From Thiodiazotropha sp040506975 (GTDB taxonomy: Bacteria; Pseudomonadota; Gammaproteobacteria; Chromatiales; Chromatiaceae), in NCBI GenBank assembly GCA_965211775.1, contig OZ242974.1:3844001-3908000 (forward strand): DNA of 64,000 nucleotides, given 5' to 3'. Within the stretch, counting starts at the first letter, position 1. Each line of letters starts with the position of its first letter. The position numbers and the translations under genes are program-made. The notes below the pieces were generated by a model that was not told the origin of the DNA, searched no databases, and was given only the letters and a program-made list of their open reading frames with translations. This document shows positions 8,593-17,000 of this stretch, piece by piece.

Positions 8593-9531
8593 CTAAACCT
8601 CAGCCATTCTCAAGAGGCGATATGGCATAGGTGGAGTGCGAAGAGCGGCAAAAAGCAATCGTTCAATCATGGCGGGTAAATCGAAACGGCGGTTAAACCG
8701 ATATTCGAACTCAGCAAGATAACGCGACACATGTTTATCTCGAATCGCATGAAAAGTACCCAACAGACTGTTTTTGACATTACCCAACATCGTGGTTACC
8801 CATTTGAAGCACGAATACTGGACACTTTGGCGCCCACCACCCGTCACCATGGGGTTATGATGGCAATCAGCGGTTGTCACGCCACTAAAGCACCAAAGCC
8901 CATCGGTAAAGACTTCGCTGCCAGGCATCAAGCAGGAGCGGGCGTAGCGGGCGATTTCACGTTTGCGGAAGCCCCTTACACGACGCAGTTGAATTTTCAT
9001 GGGCCTGCCGTCCCGCGTCGTCTCAACAGCAGCTACGAAAGGGATTTTGTTGCGCGACCCACGACCACGCTTACCGGCTTGCTCGCCTCCGAGATAAGCA
9101 TCATCCAATTCGATGCGACCGGCCAGTTTTTTTCCACGCTCACGTTCCATCATCACCTGCATCAACTTATGCTTGAGTCGCCAGGCCGTATTGTAGTTCA
9201 CCCCGATTTCGCGGGAAAGTTGCAGCGCCGAGATACTTTTCTTGCGTTGGGTCAACAGATAGATCGCAAGAAACCACGTTCTCAGCGGCAGCTTGGTGCC
9301 ATGGAAGATGCTGCCGGCGGTCAGGGAAGTCTGATGATGGCACTTGTGACATTGATATATCTGACGCTTTTTGAGTTCACAGCCTGTTGTGTTGCCGCAC
9401 TCAGGGCAGACATAGCCCGTCGGCCAGCGCAAATCATACAATGCCTGTCGACACTGATCCTCGGTCCCATATTGTTCCAGAAAATCGTGCAAACCAAGAC
9501 CTTTTTGAAATTGAATAGTATTTCTCGGCAT
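8593..9531 (-). CDS. IS1595-family transposase (copy 2)
   Basis: 312 residues, the same protein as copy 1 except for Thr in place of Asn in KWV(N/T)TML. The stop codon overlaps the duplicated CTAA made by the nested IS1380 element, so the coding frame is intact although the element's end is split. Confidence 0.94.
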   Translation of the reverse strand: MPRNTIQFQKGLGLHDFLEQYGTEDQCRQALYDLRWPTGYVCPECGNTTGCELKKRQIYQCHKCHHQTSLTAGSIFHGTKLPLRTWFLAIYLLTQRKKSISALQLSREIGVNYNTAWRLKHKLMQVMMERERGKKLAGRIELDDAYLGGEQAGKRGRGSRNKIPFVAAVETTRDGRPMKIQLRRVRGFRKREIARYARSCLMPGSEVFTDGLWCFSGVTTADCHHNPMVTGGGRQSVQYSCFKWVTTMLGNVKNSLLGTFHAIRDKHVSRYLAEFEYRFNRRFDLPAMIERLLFAALRTPPMPYRLLRMAEV

Positions 9532-9624
9532 GATGAAATCCTCTTTTATTCAGTAGGTTCCATTATGCTTGCACCACAGGCTCAATAGCTGAGCCTCATG
9601 AGTAATCAGGAAGAACTTTGTTTA

Positions 9625-9718
9625 ATTTTGAATTGTGGTGTTCGCTTCGCTCACAACTGATTTATAAATGGGGTGTACACATAGCGGACGCATCAACTCA
9701 AAATTCACAATTCAAAAT
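9625..9718. repeat. 13-bp perfect inverted repeat upstream of lexA
   Basis: ATTTTGAATTGTG at 9625-9637 is the exact reverse complement of CACAATTCAAAAT at 9706-9718, 68 bp apart. It could be a small miniature element or a large stem-loop. It sits between IS1595 copy 2 and the LexA boxes. Confidence 0.6.
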
Positions 9719-9735
9719 CAACCCCTCTATCCAGA

Positions 9736-9750
9736 GTTCTCCTAATGTTC
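9736..9750 (+). promoter_or_regulatory. Putative LexA box 1 (GTTC-N7-GTTC)
   Basis: GTTCTCCTAATGTTC is an exact GTTC-N7-GTTC direct repeat, the form known for alphaproteobacterial LexA boxes. It lies 41 bp before the lexA start and forms a dyad with box 2. Confidence 0.6.
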
Positions 9751-9771
9751 TATACTCCAAAACATCGAATG

Positions 9772-9786
9772 GAACATTTGGAGAAC
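9772..9786 (+). promoter_or_regulatory. Putative LexA box 2 (GAAC-N7-GAAC), overlapping the lexA ribosome site
   Basis: GAACATTTGGAGAAC is the same direct repeat in the opposite orientation. It overlaps the GGAG ribosome-binding site of lexA, whose ATG follows at 9791, so occupancy would directly block expression of the cassette. Confidence 0.6.
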
Positions 9787-9790
9787 GAAC

Positions 9791-10390
9791 ATGCTGACCC
9801 CTACCCAGGACCGGGCCCTGACCTTTATCCGCCGCTATCTGAAAAGACGGGGATACGCCCCTTCGCTGATTGAGATTGCCGAAGGCATCGGCATCAGTTC
9901 CAAAGGTACTGCCCATCGCCATGTGCAGGCCCTGGCCGAGGCGGGCGCCATACGCCTGATAAACGGACGTAAGCGTGGCATCGAACTGGTGGAAACGGCA
10001 CAGGCGTCAAAACTGAGCCTGCCCCTGTTGGGCGCCATTGCCGCAGGTCAGCCCATTGAGGCTATCCCTGGCCAGGACCGCCTCGATCTGGCCGACTACC
10101 TGCTCGGCGACAACCGCTATGCCCTGCAGGTCAAAGGAGACTCCATGATCGGTATCGGCATTCTCGATGGAGACCTGGTGATCATCGAGCACCGTGATAC
10201 CGCCGAGGATAACGCCATCGTGGTGGCATTGATCGATGACCAGGAGGCCACCCTCAAACGCCTCCGGCGTCTCAAGAGCGGCCGCATCAAACTGATTGCC
10301 GAAAACCCCGATATACCCTCCATGATCTATGCGGCAAAGCGGGTACGCATTCAGGGGGTATTGGTGTGTCAGTTAAGGCGATACCAATGA
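9791..10390 (+). CDS. lexA: LexA-family SOS repressor
   Basis: 199-residue LexA repressor. The N-terminal winged helix (residues ~1-68, PTQDRALTFIRRYLKRRGYAPSLIEIAEGIGI) matches the LexA DNA-binding domain. The C-terminal S24 self-cleavage domain has the Ala85-Gly86 scission site (GAIAAGQP), nucleophile Ser118 (KGDSMI) and general base Lys156 (ATLKRLRR). GGAG lies seven bases before the ATG. It is the first gene of a cassette with a Y-family polymerase and an SRAP-like protein, and its own promoter carries two candidate LexA boxes. It may be a second, cassette-specific LexA (LexA2 type) rather than the main chromosomal one; the window cannot tell. Confidence 0.93.
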   Translation: MLTPTQDRALTFIRRYLKRRGYAPSLIEIAEGIGISSKGTAHRHVQALAEAGAIRLINGRKRGIELVETAQASKLSLPLLGAIAAGQPIEAIPGQDRLDLADYLLGDNRYALQVKGDSMIGIGILDGDLVIIEHRDTAEDNAIVVALIDDQEATLKRLRRLKSGRIKLIAENPDIPSMIYAAKRVRIQGVLVCQLRRYQ

Positions 10391-11701
10391 ATGGAAAGTG
10401 CAGTCATGCGCTACGACAACACCCAGCCCCACACCTACTGGTCCCGCGCCATGATCCTGGTGGATATGAACGCCTTTTTCTGCAGCGTGGAACAGGTCGA
10501 CCACCCGGAGCTACAGGGGCGTCCTATCGGTATTACCAACGGCTCCCAGGGGACCTGCATCATCACCAGCTCCTATGAGGCACGCGCCTATGGCGTGCAT
10601 ACCGGCATGCGGCTGAAAGAAGCCCAACGGATCTGCCCCGGTTTTCTACAAGTACCGGCCCGCCCGGAGCGTTACGCCCAGGTCTCCTCCCGTATCATGG
10701 AGGCACTCTCAGGCATCACCCCGGACATGGAGATCTTCTCCGTCGATGAAGCCTTCCTCGACATCACCCATTGCCAACGCCTGCTCGGTACCCCGCACCA
10801 GATCGCAAAGCGGGCCAAGCAGAAGGTGCTGGAGGCCTCCGGGGGGGTGCTCTGCTCGGTGGGCGTCAGCGGCGATAAGACCACTGCCAAGTATGCCGCC
10901 AAACTCGACAAACCCAACGGCATGACCCTTATCCCTCCTGGTGTGGCGCAGCAGACCCTGACCAGGGTGCCGGTCACTGAATTGTGCGGTATCGCCAAGG
11001 GCATCGGCCGCTACCTGGCGGAACGGGGTGTCTATACCTGTGGCGACATGCGCCGCCTGCCTATCGGCGAGATCGGGCGACGCTTCGGCAACCCGGGACG
11101 GCGTATCTGGCTGATGACCCAGGGACTCGATCCCGAGCCGGTGCATACCGATGTCGATGCGCCGAAGTCGATCGGCCATGGCAAGGTCATGCCCCCCAAC
11201 ACCCGTCGGCGCGAGGTGGTCGAAACCTTCCTGTTGCATATGGCGGAGAAGGTGGCCACCCGACTGCGCCTGCACCACTTCCGCGCCAGCCTGTTTCACA
11301 TCGGGGTGCGTATCGACGAGGGCTATCTCAGCCGCAAATACCGCTGTGATCCGCCCACCGACCATGGCCCGACCATCGTCGCCATGTGTCAGGACTTCCT
11401 CGACAACCACTGGGCCGGCCAGGGCTGCCACCAGGTACAGATCACCGCCCTTGATCCCAAGTACGCCGACTACCAGCTCGACCTTCTGCAGCCGGACCAC
11501 CAACGTCAGGATCGTCTCAACCAGGCCATGGACCATATCAACCAGCGCTACGGTGAATTCACCCTCGCCCCCGTTCGCCTGCTGAGCCGGTCGAAAATGC
11601 CCAATGTCATCGCGCCGGCCTGGAAGCCGTTTGGGCACAGGGAAACCATTCTGCAGCACCCGGGCAAAACTCAAAACTCCCTAGCACGCATAGCGGGCTA
11701 A
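10391..11701 (+). CDS. Y-family (DinB-like) translesion DNA polymerase
   Basis: 436-residue error-prone polymerase. The palm carries both metal-binding motifs, ILVDMNAFFCSVEQ and SVDEAFLDIT. A SYEARAYGVHTGM segment follows the DinB pattern rather than UmuC. Then come the helix-hairpin-helix region (LCGIAKGIGRYLAERGVYTCGDM) and a little-finger domain beginning near KSIGHGKVMPP. The ATG at 10391 directly follows the lexA stop; ATG 10406 (GGAAAG upstream) is an alternative. It is co-transcribed with lexA, so expression should be damage-inducible. The ending (KPFGHRETILQHPG) lacks an obvious clamp-binding motif that I can recognise. Confidence 0.9.
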   Translation: MESAVMRYDNTQPHTYWSRAMILVDMNAFFCSVEQVDHPELQGRPIGITNGSQGTCIITSSYEARAYGVHTGMRLKEAQRICPGFLQVPARPERYAQVSSRIMEALSGITPDMEIFSVDEAFLDITHCQRLLGTPHQIAKRAKQKVLEASGGVLCSVGVSGDKTTAKYAAKLDKPNGMTLIPPGVAQQTLTRVPVTELCGIAKGIGRYLAERGVYTCGDMRRLPIGEIGRRFGNPGRRIWLMTQGLDPEPVHTDVDAPKSIGHGKVMPPNTRRREVVETFLLHMAEKVATRLRLHHFRASLFHIGVRIDEGYLSRKYRCDPPTDHGPTIVAMCQDFLDNHWAGQGCHQVQITALDPKYADYQLDLLQPDHQRQDRLNQAMDHINQRYGEFTLAPVRLLSRSKMPNVIAPAWKPFGHRETILQHPGKTQNSLARIAG

Positions 11702-11704
11702 GTC

Positions 11705-12124
11705 ATGTGCACCGCCGTCCACTACACCCTCAACGGCCAGGAGGTACGCACCAAGTTCCCCAATGCCAGGGCCTGCCTGCCGGTGAAGAATAGGCACGGC
11801 GATGCCGACCTGCTACCTTGGGGACGGCGCACCCAGCAGTTCGGCAAGCTGCCATTGGGAGGCTGGGCCAGACTCGACGCCATCTATGGCGGACGCTGGG
11901 ACCGCTGGCGGCCGATTCCGGTAAAACTGCTCATCAGCCAGTTCATGGAGGTGGATATGGAGGGCGCCAGCCACTGGTTCGATGTCACTCAGGGCAAATG
12001 GATCCAAGGCCTGGTGGCCCACTGGGAACACGAAAGGCGTGTCTATGTGGTCACCATCACCCCGGAGATGGAAGACGCCGCCTATGAGCGTTGGCCGCGC
12101 ATACTCAGCGCAATTACCGATTGA
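11705..12124 (+). CDS. Short SRAP-like protein of the SOS cassette
   Basis: 139 residues starting Met-Cys, the arrangement required in SRAP (YedK/HMCES) proteins, where Cys2 crosslinks abasic sites in single-stranded DNA. Further parallels are LLPWGRR, GGWARLDAI, SHWFDVTQGKWIQGLVA and the final RRVYVVTITP...RWPRIL block, which mirrors the SRAP C-terminus. It is much shorter than typical SRAP proteins (about 220 residues), and the usual catalytic His near the end is not obvious (YERWP instead of HxRMP). It starts 3 bp after the polymerase stop, so it is surely in the lexA operon. The SRAP relationship is an inference from motifs and context. Confidence 0.62.
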   Translation: MCTAVHYTLNGQEVRTKFPNARACLPVKNRHGDADLLPWGRRTQQFGKLPLGGWARLDAIYGGRWDRWRPIPVKLLISQFMEVDMEGASHWFDVTQGKWIQGLVAHWEHERRVYVVTITPEMEDAAYERWPRILSAITD

Positions 12125-12150
12125 GGAATAACAGACCAGGAAAGGACCAG

Positions 12151-12353
12151 CCGCGAATGAACGCCAATCACCGCAAAGAAGTGTAAATATTTCGTAACTG
12201 AGCAAACAAGGTTGTCCAACCGTCACATGCAAACGCAACCTACACTGGAACTCCATGCAAGTTGGTTATGATGATGTTTATTGGATGGTACAGTGATCAT
12301 GCGCATTGTCATGCCATTCGCACTATTTTGCGGTGATTGGCGTTCACTTGCGG
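12151..12353. repeat. Inverted-repeat element, family R, copy 1
   Basis: A 203-bp unit bounded by 27-bp inverted repeats (12151-12177 and 12327-12353, two mismatches) that contain TGAACGCCAATCACCGC. The same ends occur at 36094-36249 around different internal sequence. The unit fills most of the gap between the SOS cassette and the isomerase gene. No gene is inside. Confidence 0.75.
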
Positions 12354-12393
12354 TCAGTCAATGTGTTTAACAAGCCATGATCACTACATCTGA

Positions 12394-13833
12394 CTACTCG
12401 ACGAGTGCCTTCATCTCGTCAAGGATGAGTCGGGCACGCTCCGGATGCTGTTCCATCTCCCTGCTCTTGGCGGCGATCCACTGCGCCTCTTCCTGCAGCA
12501 ACCGGTTCAGGTTCTCTTCATAGACAATTACCGGATAGTCTCGCTCGCGCAGTTCCACCACATAGTCGTTGAGCCGCTCTTTCAGCAGCAGCCGACGGGT
12601 CTGTTGCCGGGTATCCGGATCATTGATATCGGTATATTTTGAAAACCTTTGATCTGTCACTCGAACAATATGCCAGCCGGCGGGGGTCTCTACGGGGCCG
12701 CCCAACTCGCCGATTTCAAGGGCGAAGGCCAACTCATCCAGGGCGGGAAAGCCGCTGCCCTCCTCGACCCATCCGAAGTCACCCAGGGTCTGCTTTGCCC
12801 TTGGATCGATGGAGTGGTTGAGTGCCGCCTGGTAGATGGTCAGTTCGCCTTTCTGCAGTTTTTCCATGATATCCAGCGCTGTCTTCTCATCCTTCAACAC
12901 CACCATCTGCAGCTTGCGGTGCTCATTGAAGGTAATGCGTCCTTGATGTTTCATAAAATAGTCCCGGACCTCCTGCTCCGTCGGCTGCATAGCCTGCGCC
13001 AGCTCACTTCGATGCTGATTGACCAGGCGTGTCATACTGAATTCGGCCAGGGCGGACTGAAAACCCGGATCCCTATCCAGCCCCGCCTCTCGCCCCTTTT
13101 TCGCCAATAGGTAGTTATCTATCAGTCCATTAAGGGTTTTCAGGCGTCTGTTGATATCGATCGAGTTGTTCAAGGTAGTGAGATATTTCTTACTCTCGCC
13201 CCATCTCATTACGTTACCGTCATACTCGGCGATTACCTGTTCATCGCTGCGTATACTGTCATCTTCAATCTCAAGATGCTTGGTGTGAATCATTACCTTA
13301 GTCCCGGTATGCAGGTGTTTGCGCAATCCCTGTTTGCGTACCAGGTATTTTGCTTTTTTGACCTTTGCCTCGACCAGGGGACGCATCTTGTCATCCAGCT
13401 CGGTATCCTTGGCAAAGTGTTTCTTCACATAATCGGCAATATCTGCTTCGCTGACAGCGGTATCCGCTTTCAGGTAGTGTTTGCGATAGAGTCCCGCAAG
13501 CATGCCATTGGCATACTCCTGCAACTCCCGTTTGAAATTCGGATCCTCCAGCTTTCCCTTGCCGACGGCATCCAGATAGAGCAGATTGACGCTGATCGCC
13601 TTGTCCAGCAGCGTCAGGATCACAGTGCGTCGTTCGGGTGTACCCAATGCCGGCGTTGACAGGCCCACTACGGCTGTACTGTTCAGTTGCGTGTTCAGTT
13701 GGGGGAAGGTGATGATCCGATCGTCAACCCGGGCCAGGATATTGCTATCGGATAGTACAGGCTCTGCTGTAGGTTCTCCCCATGCGGAAGCGGCCAAGAA
13801 ACAACCGGCCACCAGTGTTACAAGATTTTTCAT
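12394..13833 (-). CDS. Periplasmic peptidyl-prolyl isomerase (SurA/PpiC-like parvulin)
   Basis: 479-residue exported parvulin. A signal peptide (LVTLVAGCFLAASAWG) is followed by a long SurA-N-like helical chaperone region. A single rotamase domain lies at about residues 300-410, recognised by EHRKLQMVVLKDEK, LGDFGWVEEG, ELAFALEIGELGGPVETPAGWHIVRV. A charged C-terminal helix follows. It lies downstream of the multiheme cytochrome on the same strand, separated by about 220 bp with a strong hairpin, suggesting it assists folding of that exported cytochrome (inference from neighbourhood). Confidence 0.88.
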   Translation of the reverse strand: MKNLVTLVAGCFLAASAWGEPTAEPVLSDSNILARVDDRIITFPQLNTQLNSTAVVGLSTPALGTPERRTVILTLLDKAISVNLLYLDAVGKGKLEDPNFKRELQEYANGMLAGLYRKHYLKADTAVSEADIADYVKKHFAKDTELDDKMRPLVEAKVKKAKYLVRKQGLRKHLHTGTKVMIHTKHLEIEDDSIRSDEQVIAEYDGNVMRWGESKKYLTTLNNSIDINRRLKTLNGLIDNYLLAKKGREAGLDRDPGFQSALAEFSMTRLVNQHRSELAQAMQPTEQEVRDYFMKHQGRITFNEHRKLQMVVLKDEKTALDIMEKLQKGELTIYQAALNHSIDPRAKQTLGDFGWVEEGSGFPALDELAFALEIGELGGPVETPAGWHIVRVTDQRFSKYTDINDPDTRQQTRRLLLKERLNDYVVELRERDYPVIVYEENLNRLLQEEAQWIAAKSREMEQHPERARLILDEMKALVE

Positions 13834-13975
13834 TTTTGCCTCCGACTGCCTGCCCTGCCCAACCAGGTACCCGTCCGCATCAATGGCGAAACAGGTCTGC
13901 GGTATATAATCGATGGTTAAACAGTTGGGCGATTCAACTTACCCTAAAAACGCGATTCATGGCTGTGAATCGAGC

Positions 13976-14004
13976 GGGAGGGGAAACAGGCCGTTTCCCC
14001 TCCC
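13976..14004 (-). terminator. Strong intercistronic hairpin after the cytochrome gene
   Basis: A perfect 12-bp stem (GGGAGGGGAAAC at 13976-13987 pairing with GTTTCCCCTCCC at 13993-14004, 5-nt loop). No T run follows on either side, so it may be a partial terminator or an mRNA stabiliser between the cytochrome and isomerase genes. Confidence 0.55.
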
Positions 14005-14052
14005 AATGAAGCCAGTCTATCGGCCTATTTGACAGACTGGGTTGTACTGCCG

Positions 14053-17000
14053 TTACCAGCCACAGGTTGAGCCGGTGCGATCAAGGGATACATGTTCCCA
14101 TACGCTTTCCGACACCCGGCCTTCCGCGAGATGGAGTTTCCACTCCCGGCCGTCTTCGCCGTTACAGGCCACTTCCTGCCATTCGTCATCATGACAACCC
14201 TGGCAGACGGTATTGCGTGGATCAGTTGAGCCAAATACAGAACCTGAGACCAGCGTCTCCACCTGATCCATCGTCTTACGCGATACCCGTCCCTTCATGG
14301 CATGCTCCAGCCACTCATCTTCCGATACGCTGACTTCATCGTTCTCGTTTTCATGACAGCTGATACAGAAGTCGTCTCGAGGATCGTGATTATCGGTAAA
14401 AGTATGGGCCCAACTCACTGCAGCATCGAAATCACTGGCAATCGGCCTACCATCGAAGCGCAGGCCTTCACCCTCGTCACAGTTGTCTCCATCCTCACCC
14501 GGCGCACAGACCCGTGCGGGTATCTGGGCATCCGGGTTGTCTGCCAGGGTCTCATACATATGGCAGGAACCACACTTCAGCGGGCCATGGCTGTCGTCGC
14601 TGTTGAGATAAGCCGCCTGGGCATATGTGGTGGCATCCACGCCATCCACGCCATCCACGCCATCCACGCCAGGACCCTGCTCCAGATGGGGCGCCACCGG
14701 ATAGAGGCCATGGATCGACTCATGACAACCCTGACAGGTGATGTCCCGGTGACCGCGCGAGTAGCGCATCAACCCCGCCTTGCGTGGATAGTTGAAGGGC
14801 GCATGGTCATTACCAGGCTGATGGCCGCTCGGCTCCACGTAGGGTGCGGTATGGCAGTCGGCGCAATGGGGTTCGCCGGCTGCGAGCCAGTGGTCGCGTC
14901 CGTCGGTCGCCGCCGAGAAGGGCACCGCGGCCGCCATCGACCCGCTCAGGGTCTGCTGGGCTGCAGCCACGCAATCGTCGGTGGTACAGAAATCGAGGAT
15001 ACTGACACTGAAGTCGCCGTCGCCATCGAAGCTGCCGCAGATCTGGAAGTCCGCCTCGCCGTTGCCATCACAGTCGGGGCCTGGTGCTGCGGCACCGGTG
15101 GTACATGCGGTGACGTCTCCCGCCACCTCGATGGTGGCCAGCTTGGCGTCGAGCGCCGGGTCGGTACTGCCGCCCAAATAGGCACAGAGTCCGGGATCGC
15201 GGCGCCAGATGGCCATGGTCTCTTCCGAGGTGCGAATCGCGCCATCGGCCGGGAAGACATTGGGATCTCTCGGATCGAGCCAGTCCAAAGCCTGTTGCGT
15301 ATCTACGCCCACTGCGGCGGCAATCTCATCCAGTGAAGCCAGCGCGCGTATATTGCTCGCGCCTGGACCGGGTATGCCATCGATCAGGCTCTCCATGTTC
15401 TCGCGTTTCCAGATCTCCTGGCTCAACTGGTTGTGACAGTTGGTACACCAGATACCCCGGTCGTCGCGATCGCTGCCCGCAAGGCCTGCCTGATTACGTG
15501 ACACATTGTCGCGCAACCATTCACCGATGGCGGTCAGATGCTCAGGCGTGCCTGCACCGTCGATATCCTTGAACGGATTGGAGTGAACATCGCGGCCGAC
15601 GAAACAACCTCCGGCACCCAAACGGTTATCCGTATCGGCATAGAAGTTGTCTCCCGTCTCGGTGATGGGATAGCCCGCCATGTCACCATTGGAACGATGG
15701 GCTGGATGACATCCCTGACAGCCGCCGAAACGGCCGAGACTGTCACTGAATGCGATCGGACCGCCCTCGCCGACACCGCGATGGGTCTGATGAATCGCCT
15801 CGGACATGAGCAGAATGACCTTACTGTTACCCTCATCATCGATAAAGGAGGCCGACTTGACCTGGGCGATGACGTTATCCGCATGGCAACGTTGACAAAG
15901 CACGGTAGTATTGCCGATTCGTGTGCTTTGCGCAAATACCGGTCGGTTGTTTTGCGCCGACAGATCGGCCGCCAAGGCATCGCACTCCGCCGGTGTACCG
16001 CAGGCAGGGTAATTATCCAGGAAACCCGTGCCATGGCTCATATCATGCAGGCCGAGAATACTGATGGCCGCACTCTTGAGTCGCGGGTACCAATCCGAGT
16101 CGCCTGGGCCTATGCCGTAGTAGCTCATCCAGAAATTATACTCCTGCTGAACCTTGGCCCAGATTTCATCCCCGCTCTTATGGGGAGAATTGGTGGTATC
16201 CACCTCCGAATGGCAGCGCTCGCAGTTGGGGATATCGATGGGGGCGGTACCGAAGCCCTCCACAGGTACACCATTCTGCATCACAGGTTCACCCATGCCG
16301 CCCGGCTGAGTGGGATCGTAATGGCGCAGCTTGGCCCTCATCGCGACGAAGGGGCGTACAGAGTCCTCGAACATCGCGCCCGGATCGGCAAAGAAGTTGA
16401 TGGAATCCTCGAACGGGGTCAACGGGAGTCCCAAGGCCTCCCAGATCCTGGGCGAGGTCAAGGTGATCGGCAGGTTCTCCAACACCTTCATCTGGGTATA
16501 GACAACAGTGCCATGCTCACCGGAGAAGGTCAGCACGTTGCCGTTGGATGCGCCACCACAGTCATTCGGTACGGCAGGATTGCTTGGCACACCATCGGGA
16601 TGGGAAACAGGCCCCATGGAATGGAGGCCGGCTCCGCAATCCGCGGGATACTCGATATGGCCGGTTACACCGAGTCGAATCTTATCGCTCTCCGCGGTTG
16701 AATTGTTTGGATTGGCACCCTCCAGGTCGGCATAGATATGGAGGTGGTTCCAAACTGCATTCCAGTAGTCGTCGGTCGGATCATCAAAATCGCCATCGCC
16801 CATCATGGCGCCGCTGACACCGTTCCAGGTCGGGTTGCCGTCTTGACCTGAAATCACTAACGAACCGTCGGGATTGACCGCCGCGGAATCGGCAAGGGTA
16901 TTCCACATCAGCAGTGAATTGCCCTCTGTCGCACTGATCAGTGTTGAGGTCTGCGGTACTACCTGCGGGCGGGTTTCGCGGGGCTGTGCATCATGCCAAT

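Larger units (their letters stand above)
7010..9610 (-). mobile_element. IS1595-family element copy 2, interrupted by a nested IS1380-family element
   Basis: The IS1595 ends are at 7010 (CCTGATTACCCCTAA) and 9610. A perfect 8-bp duplication AAGAACTT flanks the whole block (7002-7009 and 9611-9618). An IS1380-family element sits inside the right terminal repeat of the IS1595 element, so the outer 15 bp of that end are separated from the rest by 1.57 kb. Confidence 0.92.

Noticed and set aside
10709..11674. 321-residue antisense frame opposite the polymerase gene
   Set aside because: Shadow in a GC-rich gene; the polymerase motifs are unambiguous.
9791..12124. Prophage or integron origin of the SOS cassette
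   Set aside because: No integrase, attachment site, phage genes or recombination cassettes nearby.
12151..12353. CRISPR-like repeats
   Set aside because: Only two inverted arms per unit, no regularly spaced direct repeats; no cas genes in the window.
14302..16701. Long plus-strand frames (344 and 387 residues) opposite the cytochrome gene
   Set aside because: Composition typical of antisense shadows; the minus strand has signal peptide, nine heme motifs and a strong ribosome site.
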